This document shows, in pieces, positions 34,184 through 43,510 of a DNA stretch of 64,000 bases. Every line of letters starts with the position of its first letter. The first letter of the stretch is position 1. The stretch is from Paenibacillus alvei DSM 29. Lineage in GTDB: Bacteria > Bacillota > Bacilli > Paenibacillales > Paenibacillaceae. The stretch covers positions 519,001 through 583,000 of the forward strand of contig NZ_AMBZ01000002.1 of assembly GCF_000293805.1 (NCBI RefSeq), in the 5' to 3' direction. The position numbers were made by a program, and so were the translations under genes. The notes under the pieces were generated by a model that was not told where the DNA came from, did not search any database, and saw only the letters and a list, made by a program, of their open reading frames with translations.

Positions 34184-35377
34184 CTACTTCTTCTCTGTAG
34201 CAAAATAAAGGATGGCAACGATCGGGAAAGCCATTCCGATCCATAACGCGGCACTCCATCCGCCCGTGGCGTATATCCATCCCCCAATTGCAGATCCGAT
34301 AGCACCTCCAAAGAAGAAAATAGCCATGAAAAGCCCATTCAGGCGACTACGGAATTCTGGATTTAACGAAAAGATCGCTCGTTGTCCAAGCACCAGATTT
34401 GCGGATACACCGGCATCCAATAATATGGCTGAAATGACGAGAACGGCTACTCCGATAGGTGAACCCGTCCGAATCAGAAGCGGTAACAGAACCGAAATGA
34501 CGACAGTGACAAGGGCAACCCCAGTCGCGGGTCTAGTCCAGCCGCGATCAGCCAAACGCCCTGCCACAGGCGCAGCTACTGCACCCGCAACTCCAACAAG
34601 CGCGAACAATGCGATTTCTTTTTGAGAAAAACCAAAGATCGGGCTGGATAGAAGCATTGGAGCCGTTGTCCAAAATAAGCTAAACGTCGCAAACACACAT
34701 GCATGATAGGCAGCCCGACGACGTAAGATTGGGGTTTTTCGCAGCAAATGCCACATCGAACCGAGTAGAGCGGTATAGGGAGTGTCTGACGAAGGCTTTC
34801 TGGTAGGCAATACCTTCGACAGTACGATCGCCAAAATAAGAATAGCTGCAGCAGACAAAGCGAACACGGCATGCCAGCCAAAGAAGTCAGCTGCCAGACT
34901 CGATAAAGGGCGCGCGAGCATGATTCCCAGCAACAAACCGCTCATGACATTGCCGACAACACGACCGCGCGAAGATTCGGATGCAAGGTATGACGCAAAA
35001 GGTACGAGCACTTGCGCAGCGACTGACCCCAAACCGATGACAAACGAAGCGGCTAAAAACGGAAACGCTTGCTTCGACACTGCCGTAATGACAAGGGCAA
35101 CCGCTGTAAGAAGTAAAGATATGACAATCAGCCTTTTATTCTCAACAATATCCCCCATAGGTACAACAAATAGCAACCCGACTACGTAACCAATCTGCGT
35201 TAGCGTCACGATAAAGCCAGAACTGTTTGCAGACAGCCCGATTGAAGAACTGATTACCCCGACCAAGGGCTGCGCATAGTACAGATTGGCAACAATGATA
35301 CCGCATGCGGCAGCCAGAAGTACGGTTAGCCATGTCGGAATATTTTTCTGGATTGTTTGTATGTTTGAAGCAGTCAT
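34184..35377 (-). CDS. MFS transporter (drug/arabinose efflux type)
   Basis: The start at 35377 follows GAGGAGG; a longer frame to 35437 is unsupported. The 397-residue product has 12 membrane helices and begins [30 protein letters not shown], a signature of the YnfM/YdhP-like efflux branch. Motif A-like [16 protein letters not shown] lies between helices 2 and 3. Substrate unknown. It is divergent from a TetR gene, with three copies of a conserved box in between, so it is very likely TetR-controlled. Confidence 0.9.
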   Translation of the reverse strand: MTASNIQTIQKNIPTWLTVLLAAACGIIVANLYYAQPLVGVISSSIGLSANSSGFIVTLTQIGYVVGLLFVVPMGDIVENKRLIVISLLLTAVALVITAVSKQAFPFLAASFVIGLGSVAAQVLVPFASYLASESSRGRVVGNVMSGLLLGIMLARPLSSLAADFFGWHAVFALSAAAILILAIVLSKVLPTRKPSSDTPYTALLGSMWHLLRKTPILRRRAAYHACVFATFSLFWTTAPMLLSSPIFGFSQKEIALFALVGVAGAVAAPVAGRLADRGWTRPATGVALVTVVISVLLPLLIRTGSPIGVAVLVISAILLDAGVSANLVLGQRAIFSLNPEFRSRLNGLFMAIFFFGGAIGSAIGGWIYATGGWSAALWIGMAFPIVAILYFATEKK

Positions 35378-35403
35378 TTTAGATTCCTCCTCTTTTTTAT
35401 AAA

Positions 35404-35525
35404 TACTGAACGTATCGTTTATAAATTTGATAATCAAATAATATACTGAACGTATAGTTTTGTAAATAGGTAGTCTTCAACTTTATTTTTTATTCACAAT
35501 TGGTATACTGAACGTATCGTTTATT
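35404..35525. repeat. Three direct copies of a 20-bp operator-like box
   Basis: TACTGAACGTATCGTTTATA occurs at 35404-35423 and, with changes near its 3' end, at 35444-35463 (TACTGAACGTATAGTTTTGT) and 35506-35525 (TACTGAACGTATCGTTTATT). All lie between the divergent MFS and TetR genes. The core TACTGAACGTAT is invariant. The natural reading is repressor sites for the TetR protein, covering both promoters. Confidence 0.8.
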
Positions 35526-35566
35526 TTTCTCGGGCAAGATATGTATGGATGAAAGGTGTTGATTAG

Positions 35567-36144
35567 ATGACTGGAAAAAGAGGCCGGCCGCGTAATGTAG
35601 AAGCGCAAAAGTCTATCCTTTCCGCATCTTACGATTTATTGTTGGAAAATGGCTTTGAAGCCGTAACAGTCGATAAAATTGCTGATCGCGCCCAAGTCAG
35701 CAAAGCCACGATTTATAAATGGTGGCCTAACAAGGCTGCCGTAGTTATGGATGGTTTTCTGTATGCCGCTACGGCCAGATTGCCCGTGCCTGATACGGGT
35801 TCAACATTTCAAGATATTCAAATTCACGCTACGAATTTAGCCCGGTTCTTGACGAGCCGGGAGGGAACCATCATAACGGAGTTATTAGGCGAAGGTCAGT
35901 TTGATTCAGGATTGGCGGAGGCCTATCGAGCTCGGTTTTTCCGTCCCCGCCGACTTGAGGCAAGAGGTATTTTGGAGAAAGGGGTTCAGCGCGGGGAACT
36001 GAAAAAAATCTCGACATTGATATATGCATCGATCTCCTTTATGGGCCGATTTTCTATCGTTTGCTTGTGACAGGCGATACGTTGGACGAATCCTATGTGC
36101 AGAGCTTGGTGGCTAACGCATTTGAAGGCATCCGTTCTACTTGA
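35567..36144 (+). pseudogene. TetR/AcrR-family repressor with C-terminal frameshift
   Basis: The N terminus is a normal TetR DNA-binding domain (ASYDLLLENGFEAVTVDKIA, DRAQVSKATIYKWWPNKAAV). As written the frame ends at 36070, about 167 residues. One extra A in the A7 run at 36002-36008 would continue it as LKKNLDIDICIDLLYGPIFY, RLLVTGDTLDESYVQSLVAN to a stop at 36144 (~192 residues), the expected TetR_C length. Truncation would damage the dimer/ligand domain and could derepress the MFS pump. Alternatively it is a homopolymer read error. Confidence 0.85.
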
Positions 36145-36208
36145 ATCCGGCCGAAGCGCCCTACGTTCCTGCTCTGTACGCACTCCTTTAATACAAAATA
36201 GCATCTCG

Positions 36209-36248
36209 TGGGAACATCTCCTTGTCCGAGGAGACTGTTCCTTTTTTA
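36209..36248 (+). terminator. Terminator of the TetR gene
   Basis: GGGAACA and AGTCTCCT-type pairing: GGAACA at 36211-36216 with TGTTCC at 36236-36241 and CTCCT with AGGAG inside, followed by TTTTTT. The ~180 bases after it to the MBL gene hold nothing recognised. Confidence 0.7.
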
Positions 36249-36429
36249 TATTGAGCACTTACCTAACCCCTATCCATCGTGATACGATAAGCAGGCCATA
36301 ATATGACGTTGCAGACGTCAAGCAAGCTGGATAGCACCCAGATTAAAACTAGGAACATCCTTTGGCAAAACTAGTAACTCTATTGATACAGGAGAATTGT
36401 TTTCTATTGAAGATGGAGGTTGATAGAAA

Positions 36430-37119
36430 ATGAAAATCGTGCAAATCTCTGAGCATATCTGGAGCCTAAAAATGTGGGTATTGATCCCGTTCCACGTGTG
36501 GGTTGTTGTAGAAAAACAAGGGGTCACCTTAGTAGATGCAGGGATGCCGACGATGGCGAACGGAATTGTAAAGTTCATTGAACAGCTACAAGCCGGTCCG
36601 CTGCAACAAGTCGTGCTGACGCACGGTCATCCTGATCATGTAGGATCCCTTAAGCACATTTTACGTACAAACCAGATCCCCATATTCGCTCACCGCAACG
36701 AGATCCCTTATATCGAAGGCGAACTCCCTTACCGTCCCGGGAAAAAACCAGTCTCCACCATGGAGAAGGGAACGATGAAAATGCTGCCCGAAGATGAACA
36801 CGGACAATTACAATCGATAGGAAGCTTAACGCCATACTATACACCCGGACATTCCCCCGGGCATGTCGTATATTATCATGAACAAGATCAAGTACTGCTC
36901 GCGGGAGATTTATTTTCTTCTAAAAACGGAAAGCTGCGCAAGCCTCTCTTCACCCCTAATATGGAGGAAGTTTTGCGAAGCAGTTCCATCGTCGGCAGGC
37001 TGCGCCCTGCTAGATTGGAAGTGTGTCATGGCAACTCCGTGTTCCATGCAGCGGATCAGTTAGAGGCATACATCGCTAAGGAATCCAAATCCATCGCCCG
37101 TGCGAAGGCGCGTCTCTAG
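36430..37119 (+). CDS. MBL-fold metallo-hydrolase
   Basis: 229 residues. The metal site THGHPDHVGSL (HxHxDH) is complete, with later ligands in YTPGHSPGHVVYY and LLAGDLFSS and a C-terminal CHGN motif. This pattern is that of the glyoxalase II-like / Zn-dependent hydrolase branch of the metallo-beta-lactamase superfamily. Cytosolic; substrate unknown. GGAGG at 36415-36419 is its RBS. It stands alone, with no operon partner. Confidence 0.9.
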   Translation: MKIVQISEHIWSLKMWVLIPFHVWVVVEKQGVTLVDAGMPTMANGIVKFIEQLQAGPLQQVVLTHGHPDHVGSLKHILRTNQIPIFAHRNEIPYIEGELPYRPGKKPVSTMEKGTMKMLPEDEHGQLQSIGSLTPYYTPGHSPGHVVYYHEQDQVLLAGDLFSSKNGKLRKPLFTPNMEEVLRSSSIVGRLRPARLEVCHGNSVFHAADQLEAYIAKESKSIARAKARL

Positions 37120-37246
37120 CACGGTTCAGCTAAACACTGTCTTTCAGCAAAAAACGCGAGTGGAACTGGCGGTGACAGCCAGTTCACCGCGCTATCTAAG
37201 CGGCATGTTTTATAAACGTTTTTTTGCCAAGACACCTGGAACGAAA

Positions 37247-37278
37247 AGCAGCACGAGTGACTGCCACTGCGTGCTGCT
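37247..37278 (-). terminator. Terminator of the AlkD-like gene
   Basis: AGCAGCACG at 37247-37255 pairs with CGTGCTGCT at 37270-37278; read on the minus strand it is followed by TTTTCG. It lies 28 bases beyond the stop at 37306. Confidence 0.6.
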
Positions 37279-37305
37279 CTCTTCATGAAATCCGCTCCGA
37301 ATGGA

Positions 37306-38013
37306 TTAACACCTTACATATTTTCGTTTGAAGCCGATCTGTCCTTTCTCTACCGCCTTTTGAATATTCACGGATGCATTCAAGTACTTGCTTTTTCCAG
37401 TTTCGCGATTGACCTCCACCTGGCCTACTTCCTTCGCAATCTCCACTGCCTTATCATGAAGCGGCTGGTAGGATACTCCCACAGTGTAGATAAAATTATT
37501 CATCGCGTACTTCGCACGTTCAGGGGCATCATGAATCGAATTTTTCACAAGATCCAACATATCTGCGATTTTCGCTTCAGAGAATTCACTGTCTGGGCGA
37601 TTGCCGAGCATCCAGCAATAGCAGCTCCAACCTGCCGACATTTTAAGTTCCATATTGCTTGCAATCCATTTATCGGCGACTTCTTGTGCAATATCCGTTT
37701 CTGCTAAAGTTACTGCCACTACATAATCCGATAGCATATAAAAATATGCTTGATCGATCCACCGCTCAAAATCCGCCTCAGACATTGCCTCAGGATCCGC
37801 AATCACTCCGGCAAAGTACATTGCATCGTAATTTCCTGTAGCATAGAGCTCCTCAGCTAATGGCTGATTGCGTTTTATTTTTCTATATATGGGCTTCATC
37901 TGACCCGTAGCTACTCCAAAAAGCGGCTCGCGCGCGCCATTGGATAGGTATACTTTCTTCGTGCGTTCCTTGCCAAGAGCTTCAAGCTCTTGCATGACCG
38001 TTTCTAGATTCAT
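37306..38013 (-). CDS. DNA alkylation repair protein (AlkD-like HEAT-repeat)
   Basis: 235 residues, all helical. The N-terminal KKVYLSNGAREPLFGVATGQ and then PIYRKIKRNQPLAEELYATG, WIASNMELKMSAGWSCYCWM and KYAMNNFIYTVGVSYQPLHD fit the AlkC/AlkD HEAT-like glycosylase family that excises cationic alkylated bases. The subgroup with GVATGQMKP often has an unproven repair role. Minus-strand singleton with its own terminator. Confidence 0.8.
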   Translation of the reverse strand: MNLETVMQELEALGKERTKKVYLSNGAREPLFGVATGQMKPIYRKIKRNQPLAEELYATGNYDAMYFAGVIADPEAMSEADFERWIDQAYFYMLSDYVVAVTLAETDIAQEVADKWIASNMELKMSAGWSCYCWMLGNRPDSEFSEAKIADMLDLVKNSIHDAPERAKYAMNNFIYTVGVSYQPLHDKAVEIAKEVGQVEVNRETGKSKYLNASVNIQKAVEKGQIGFKRKYVRC

Positions 38014-38151
38014 GAATCATACTTCCTTTGCAATGGTATGTCTTACGGAGTAAGCTCGTCTTTATTTCAATATATCATAAAGCGGCGTGGATCCAATGAG
38101 ATCAGAATTAAGGCCACCTATTTGCACGAAGTTCTTCAATCTAGTCAATGA

Positions 38152-38733
38152 ATCGTTCAGAGACGATTATATATCGCCGGGATACATGATACGATTGAAG
38201 CCTGTAAGATTCTGAATGTCACCTCCATCATCTCTCAGACGGGCAACGCGCTTGAGGGCGTGGCTCGCGAGGATCAGCGATCCGCAATGGCGGAGATGCT
38301 CAAACGCTGCGCGCCGCTGCTCAAGGAAGCCGGAATCGTCTTGGAGGTGGAACCGCTCAACGGACTTGTGGATCATTACGGACATTTCCTTCAGCGCTCG
38401 AATGAATCGGTGGAAGTGATCGATCGGGTAGACAGCCCGAACGTCAAGCTCGTCTTCGACGTCTATCATCAGCAGGTTACGGAAGGCAATGTCATTCGCA
38501 ACGCTACCAATTATATCGACCGAATCAATCATTTCCACATTGCAGACAATCCCGGCCGCAATCAGCCAGGCACAGGCGAGCTAAATTACGTGAATATTCT
38601 GCGCGCAATTAAAGAAACCGGCTTCTCCGGATTTGTCGGGCTGGAAGGCGGCTATACGATCGACACCGACGAAGCGGTGGAGCAATTTAAGCAGAACATT
38701 GTTACGCCCGTGTTCGGAAGCTTGCAGTCATAG
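38152..38733 (+). pseudogene. Hydroxypyruvate-isomerase-like TIM-barrel protein, 5'-truncated
   Basis: An open frame from 38152 with no credible start reads HDTIEACKILNVTSIISQTG, LEVEPLNGLVDHYGHFLQRS, VKLVFDVYHQQVTEGNVIRN, RINHFHIADNPGRNQPGTGE and ends near LEGGYTIDTDEAVEQF. These are the metal-binding Glu/Asp/His segments of the Hyi/xylose-isomerase-like superfamily. About 190 residues are left of the usual ~260-280, so the first third has been lost. It may be the end point of a deletion beside the AlkD gene. Confidence 0.75.
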
Positions 38734-38752
38734 ACATATCGGAACAAGTTTT

Positions 38753-38780
38753 AGGGCCACCCTTAGCGGATGGCCCTTTA
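38753..38780 (+). terminator. Terminator of the truncated isomerase gene
   Basis: AGGGCCA at 38753-38759 pairs with TGGCCCT at 38771-38777, followed by TTT. It lies 20 bases after the stop. Confidence 0.65.
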
Positions 38781-38807
38781 CTCTGTTTATTTCTTATGAC
38801 TCAAAAC

Positions 38808-39034
38808 TTATCCTGCCGCCTTAGGTTCTATCAACATGATATGGCATTCCTTTTCGGCGAAAGGCTTATGTTCGGCTCCCCCCGGGACAATAAACATCTC
38901 GCCCTTAGAGATTTTTACCTGACCATCACGAAAAGCAATGAACATTTCCCCTTCGAGCACAATAAATACCTTATCGGCACCTTGATGCTCGTGCCATATA
39001 AAATCCCCATCAAATTAATAGCCTCGTAATGCAT
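38808..39034 (-). pseudogene. Cupin-domain protein with internal deletion
   Basis: A start at 39034 behind GGAGGA encodes MHYEAIN. The cupin body then continues in another frame: DGDFIWHEHQGADKVFIVLE, GEMFIAFRDGQVKISKGEMF, IVPGGAEHKPFAEKE, to TAA at 38808-38810. Family members (~110 residues) have about 30 more residues between EAIN and the GDFIWHEH strand and a longer tail. The piece looks like a small cupin that has lost that stretch, with the frame changed. The metal-site His residues remain. Confidence 0.65.
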
Positions 39035-39074
39035 ATGAATTCCTCCTTGATTTCAATGATATGCTCTCGACTTT

Positions 39075-40058
39075 TTAGAGTTTATGTAAGGCATTTGTTA
39101 TATTTCGCAAAGCGTATTCGATAGCTAACGGGCCACCAGTAATCGCGGAACTATCCATTAAATAGACATTGCCCTTCTCTACGGCATTCAGTTTATTCCA
39201 TACATTACTTTGTTTTAATTCATTCATTAATGTTTCCTTTTTTGTAATGTCACCTATAAGGAAGATATGGTCTGCTTGAACCGTTGAAATTCCTTCAAAC
39301 GTATTAAATTTATTAATAGCACCTTTGAATGTATCATCTGGTGTAAGTCCCAGTCCCCTTTCTTTATCAAACGCAAGTGTATAGACAGGATTCCCTTCAC
39401 CTAGAACATTAAAAGTTTTTCCATCCCAAGACAATATAAGTGCTACTGACTCTCCTTGAATCGACTTTAATGCTTCGCGCCCAGTTGTGATTTCTTTCAT
39501 CATTTTATCAATTACTTTTTCCGCCTCTTCTTCTCTACCAATAATCTCGGCTACTGTACGGAGTCCATATTGCCAATTTTCATAGATGTCCTTGTATTTT
39601 AACGTAATGACTGGCGCGATTTTTTCTAGTGATTCATACATTTGTTCATGTTGTTCGGTTGCTAAAATGTAATCCGGCTCAAGAGCTAAAATTTTCTCAA
39701 TACTAGGAGACACCTTATCCCCTAACTCCTCTGCTGCATCGAGCTTCCCTTGTAAATAAGATAAAGTCGATAGATACTCTTTCTCCGTAGTAGCAGCAGG
39801 CGGCTCACCTAATGCAACTAATATTTCAGGGTAAAAGTACCACAACGAGGCTATTTTTTCTGGTTTTTTCTCGATAACAATTTCTTTGCCTAAGGCATCT
39901 TTAAATGTTCTTGGCCAATCCTTTGTAGCTGACTCAACAGCTGTTGTAGATGCGCCTTCTGCAGTCGCTCCTTTATTTTCAGCAGGTGTTGCATTACAAG
40001 CCGCAAGTATGACTACTACTAATAGCATGGAGAGTAATAGTCCTATCCTTTTTTGCAT
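39075..40058 (-). CDS. Iron-siderophore ABC transporter substrate-binding lipoprotein
   Basis: The start at 40058 follows TTGGAGG. The 327-residue product opens with a lipoprotein signal peptide (IGLLLSMLLVVVILAA then C). The periplasmic-binding fold of the FecB/FhuD type follows (WPRTFKDALGKEIVIEKKPE, KIASLWYFYPEILVALGEPP, LALEPDYILATEQHEQMY). It should capture ferric siderophores at the membrane. No permease or ATPase gene is adjacent. The AraC gene lies upstream on the same strand, and a Fur box precedes that gene, so iron control of the pair is likely. Confidence 0.9.
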   Translation of the reverse strand: MQKRIGLLLSMLLVVVILAACNATPAENKGATAEGASTTAVESATKDWPRTFKDALGKEIVIEKKPEKIASLWYFYPEILVALGEPPAATTEKEYLSTLSYLQGKLDAAEELGDKVSPSIEKILALEPDYILATEQHEQMYESLEKIAPVITLKYKDIYENWQYGLRTVAEIIGREEEAEKVIDKMMKEITTGREALKSIQGESVALILSWDGKTFNVLGEGNPVYTLAFDKERGLGLTPDDTFKGAINKFNTFEGISTVQADHIFLIGDITKKETLMNELKQSNVWNKLNAVEKGNVYLMDSSAITGGPLAIEYALRNITNALHKL

Positions 40059-40143
40059 ACGTAAAGCCTCCAACATTATGTATTCTTTCGGTGCCATTAG
40101 TATAGTAAAGTCATTTGTAGATTAGAATGGATGCCTGATGAAA

Positions 40144-40971
40144 TTAGCATAGATTATTGATGAACTTCGCTCGATATTCAGTAGGAGAAATACCAAATTG
40201 CTTCTTGAACACTCGACTAAAATAAAAGGGATCCGCAATCCCAACCGTTTGCGCGATTTGTTGAACAGGCGCATCACTTGTAAATAGCATTTCTTGCGCC
40301 ATGTTTATACGGTATTTTAATAAATACTCTGCCGGCCCCATGCCTGCATGTCGTCTAAATACGTAAGAAAGTCGATTTCGATTAACGTTATTATGTTCTG
40401 CAAGCGATTCTATTGTCAGGCTTTGATCATAGTATTCATGAATATAATTCGATACCCGTTCAAATAAAGTAAGTGATTCACAGCTATTCTGCCTATTAAT
40501 AACACATAATAAAGCTTCATTCAGTACATCGCGAAACAGCATTTCGGTCTGAAACATCGGAATGCCTCCGCGTTGATTATACACTTGCCACAGGCGCATA
40601 ATTAATTCGATAAGACGAGGGGATTGTCCCGTTGATAATTCAAAATGCTGATGGGAAAAGCTTGACTCTTCTAGTTCTGAGTGACATATCCGGTATTGAA
40701 CAAGGATATACTCCCAGTTGGTGTTGCCAAACAACTTTTGAGCTAGTTTCATGTTGGCACCCCCATGCACAACTTTTCCTGGCGACAGGATATAAGGCGT
40801 TCCATTAAATTGAAATTGTGTCTTCCCGGTAAGTGGAAACACGAATCCAGGAAAAGAATCTGTATAGTCAGCGTGAGGCACACCTGGACTTTTAGCATAT
40901 CGATATACGCCTTCTACTTGAAAAGGAGTGTGAGCAAGATGCTCTGCTAACTGATTAACGTCGATTTTCAC
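40144..40971 (-). CDS. AraC-family transcriptional regulator
   Basis: 275 residues from a GTG at 40971 behind GAGGGA. An N-terminal sensing domain (VFPLTGKTQFQFNGTPYILS, PGKVVHGGANMKLAQKL) precedes two helix-turn-helix motifs (IESLAEHNNVNRNRLSYVFR, VQQIAQTVGIADPFYFSRVF) and KKQFGISPTEYRAK. It lies 46-86 bases upstream of the siderophore-binding protein gene on the same strand. By analogy with Btr of B. subtilis it may activate siderophore uptake when the ligand is present; this is inferred. Confidence 0.9.
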   Translation of the reverse strand: MKIDVNQLAEHLAHTPFQVEGVYRYAKSPGVPHADYTDSFPGFVFPLTGKTQFQFNGTPYILSPGKVVHGGANMKLAQKLFGNTNWEYILVQYRICHSELEESSFSHQHFELSTGQSPRLIELIMRLWQVYNQRGGIPMFQTEMLFRDVLNEALLCVINRQNSCESLTLFERVSNYIHEYYDQSLTIESLAEHNNVNRNRLSYVFRRHAGMGPAEYLLKYRINMAQEMLFTSDAPVQQIAQTVGIADPFYFSRVFKKQFGISPTEYRAKFINNLC

Positions 40972-41041
40972 ATTGCATCCCTCATTTCAAATAGTAGTCT
41001 TTTCAGTAAATAGGGGGGTATCATTTCTATCTCCACATTAT

Positions 41042-41056
41042 TGATAACGATTATCA
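41042..41056. promoter_or_regulatory. Fur box
   Basis: TGATAACGATTATCA differs by one base from the palindromic Fur consensus TGATAATNATTATCA and is extended by ATTGTCA. It is 71 bases upstream of the AraC start and would place the AraC/siderophore-binding unit under iron repression. Confidence 0.8.
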
Positions 41057-41081
41057 TTGTCAACCTGTTTGGATAATAAAA

Positions 41082-41124
41082 ATGCCGCTACCCGGCAAAC
41101 GTTCAAACAGCCGGGTAACGGCAT
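41082..41124 (-). terminator. Strong terminator of the YhhN-family gene
   Basis: ATGCCGCTACCCGGC at 41082-41096 pairs with GCCGGGTAACGGCAT at 41110-41124 with one mismatch; read on the minus strand it is followed by TTTTTATTATCC. Confidence 0.85.
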
Positions 41125-41162
41125 CCGATCAAGGTTTTCTCAAAATGTTTAAAGCGTCCCAC

Positions 41163-41852
41163 CTACATCCTCAGGGCGCGCCACTTCGACAACTGCTTGC
41201 CACTGAATACGTTCGCGATGCTGCCCGCAATAAACAACTGTGCGGCGAAGTACGTCAGCATAATCCAAATGCCTGATGCCGGCACGGCGCCGACGAACTT
41301 ATTCCAGGCCAGAATCGAGTCCGACGCGGCGAACAAAATCGCTCCGACCGACGCATGCCAGTTCCGACTCATGATCGCGGTCCAGCACATGACCGAGATG
41401 ACGCCGACGTAAACGGCGACCGGCAGCCATAAATCGCTTTGATCGCTGTTCGCCATGATCCCATTGTGCAGCTGCCAACCAATAAGCCACGAGTATACGC
41501 CGATCGGTGCCAACCACAACAACGCTAACAGTGAAAATTCCCACCGCCGTATCATAGCCGCTACGTAAAGCAGATGCCCCACCATAAAAGACGACAAACC
41601 GAACATAAACCACTGATTTCCGTTCTTCAGCAGGAATGCATCCCCAGCTATGCTAAAAATCAATCCGATCACGACCAAAATCTTATACATCCTAAACTTG
41701 TCCGCAGGCTGCGAGCTGACAGCGAGCACGATGATCAGCGCCATCGGCAGCAGCTTGAAGATCCAGTTTAGTATGGTACTGTCCAAGGACAGCGTCGCCA
41801 AGTGAATCACACCCGTTACGATAATTGCAAGAACCAGCCATTTCCGAAGCAT
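41163..41852 (-). CDS. YhhN-family membrane protein (lysoplasmalogenase-like)
   Basis: 229 residues with about eight membrane helices. MALIIVLAVSSQPADKFRMY, GLIFSIAGDAFLLKNGNQWF, MFGLSSFMVGHLLYVAAMIR contain the Asp and His-rich positions conserved in YhhN/TMEM86 proteins. FAASDSILAWNKFV lies near the C terminus. Eukaryotic TMEM86B hydrolyses the vinyl-ether bond of lysoplasmalogens; activity in this bacterium is not shown. Single-gene unit. Confidence 0.88.
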   Translation of the reverse strand: MLRKWLVLAIIVTGVIHLATLSLDSTILNWIFKLLPMALIIVLAVSSQPADKFRMYKILVVIGLIFSIAGDAFLLKNGNQWFMFGLSSFMVGHLLYVAAMIRRWEFSLLALLWLAPIGVYSWLIGWQLHNGIMANSDQSDLWLPVAVYVGVISVMCWTAIMSRNWHASVGAILFAASDSILAWNKFVGAVPASGIWIMLTYFAAQLFIAGSIANVFSGKQLSKWRALRM

Positions 41853-41938
41853 AAATCAAGTCCTCCCCATCATTTTGGGTATTTGCTTGCTTGAACTTCC
41901 GATTCTGACTGATACGTATGCCCTTTTTCACGCTCACA

Positions 41939-42175
41939 TTACAGAACTAGCCTTCTAATGCGACTGTGCGCTATTGGTTTACAATCGCATGAAAAAGCCC
42001 CTGCAAGACAAAACTCACATAGGGCTTTTAAAGCGTCTGGTTCGAATTGTATCCAGCCCATCCCATGTGTCCAGAGATCCGCTAGGTTATACATATGCCA
42101 ACCGAAACAAGAATTATCGAAATCATATACGGTGATTTGTCGAACTGCTACTAGTGAAATTATACCATGATTCGG
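41939..42175 (-). pseudogene. Aminoglycoside/homoserine-kinase-type phosphotransferase remnant
   Basis: A start-less frame reads ITVYDFDNSCFGWHMYNLAD, LWTHGMGWIQFEPDALKALC and ends with TAA at 41939-41941. The DFDNSCFGWHMYNLA piece matches the metal-binding DFD/gYDLA segment near the C terminus of APH-family kinases. The kinase core upstream is absent. I interpret it as a gene fragment left by deletion. Confidence 0.5.
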
Positions 42176-42205
42176 AAATTATTGTCGTCGCTTGCATATA
42201 TAAAA

Positions 42206-42231
42206 AGAAGCAGACCCTAAGGCCTGCTTCT
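42206..42231 (-). terminator. Terminator of codBA
   Basis: AGAAGCAG at 42206-42213 pairs with CTGCTTCT at 42224-42231; read on the minus strand it is followed by TTTTTATA. It starts 10 bases after the codA stop. Confidence 0.8.
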
Positions 42232-42241
42232 CTGCTTTTAT

Positions 42242-43510
42242 TTATTTTTGAAACGTAATGGTCTCACTTATACTGCCCAGCTTCACGCTGGTCTCGCTCG
42301 GTTTTGTCTCAGCAATAATCTTACCGTTACGGAAAGAATATCGTACCGCAGCCTGCTTGCGAATGGCCTCATACTCATTCTCCGCATTCAATACGATAAA
42401 GTTGGCCGGCTTGCCTGCCTCAATCCCGTATTTATCCTCAATTTGCAGCGTCGTCGCGCTGTTCTTCGTAATCATATCGATGCTGTTCACGATCTGCTCA
42501 TAGCCCATAAGTTGTGAAGCATGAATACCCATATGCAGAACTTGAAGCATATTGCCTGTCCCCAGCGGATACCATGGGTCAAAAATATCATCATGACCAA
42601 AGCACACATTAAGTCCTGCTTCTTGAAGCTCTTTTACCCGTGTTAGGCCTCTACGTTTCGGATACGTATCAAATCGTCCTTGCAAATGGATGTTCACCAG
42701 TGGATTGGATACGAAATTGATCTTCGACATTTTCAGCAGACGGAACAGCTTGTACGCATATGCATCATTATAGGAGCCCATCGCCGTTGTATGGCTGGCC
42801 GTTGTACGTGCGCCGATGCCGCGTTCGTAAGCTTCCTTGGCTACTACCTCAACGAATCTCGACTGCTCATCGTCAATCTCATCGCAGTGGATATCAACGA
42901 GACGATTATATTTTTCCGCCAGATCAAATACGATTCTCATCGAATCTACGCCATACTCGCGTGTAAACTCAAAATGCGGAATGCCGCCAACCACATCGGC
43001 CCCCATTTTCATAGCTTCTTCAAGCAGTTCTACTCCATTTGGATAGGAGAGAATCCCTTCCTGTGGAAAGGCAACGAGCTGAAGATCCACATAAGGAGAC
43101 ATCTCTTCCTTCACTTCCAGCAGCGCCTTAAGCGCTACTAGAGTAGGGTCTGTCACATCCACATGGGTTCTCACATGCTGAATGCCCTGAGCGATTTGCC
43201 ACTTAAGCGCGGTCTTTGCTCTCGTTTTGACGTCCTCTACTGAAAGAGTTTCCTTCCGCTGCGACCAGCGCTGGATGCCTTCAAATAGCGTACCGCTCTG
43301 ATTCCACTCTGGCTCCCCTGCTGTTAAGGTTGTGTCCAAATGAATATGCGGCTCAATAAAAGGAGGAAGCACCAAGCTCCCTTTCACATCAATGACCTCA
43401 TGTCCTTCTGTGGAAAGCGAACTTTGGGTAATCGTCTTGAATGCTCCATCCACAATCTCGATATCCCATAAACCTTCCCGACCTCTAAGCTTCGCTTGTT
43501 GAATAATCAC
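42242..43510 (-). CDS. codA: Cytosine deaminase
   Basis: 422 residues. Amidohydrolase metal ligands and active-site motifs are present: [61 protein letters not shown] and [20 protein letters not shown], the last being characteristic of the E. coli CodA branch. It converts cytosine to uracil and ammonia for pyrimidine salvage in the cytosol. The ATG at 43510 lies 25 bases inside the end of codB, so the two are translationally coupled. Confidence 0.92.
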   Translation of the reverse strand: MIIQQAKLRGREGLWDIEIVDGAFKTITQSSLSTEGHEVIDVKGSLVLPPFIEPHIHLDTTLTAGEPEWNQSGTLFEGIQRWSQRKETLSVEDVKTRAKTALKWQIAQGIQHVRTHVDVTDPTLVALKALLEVKEEMSPYVDLQLVAFPQEGILSYPNGVELLEEAMKMGADVVGGIPHFEFTREYGVDSMRIVFDLAEKYNRLVDIHCDEIDDEQSRFVEVVAKEAYERGIGARTTASHTTAMGSYNDAYAYKLFRLLKMSKINFVSNPLVNIHLQGRFDTYPKRRGLTRVKELQEAGLNVCFGHDDIFDPWYPLGTGNMLQVLHMGIHASQLMGYEQIVNSIDMITKNSATTLQIEDKYGIEAGKPANFIVLNAENEYEAIRKQAAVRYSFRNGKIIAETKPSETSVKLGSISETITFQK

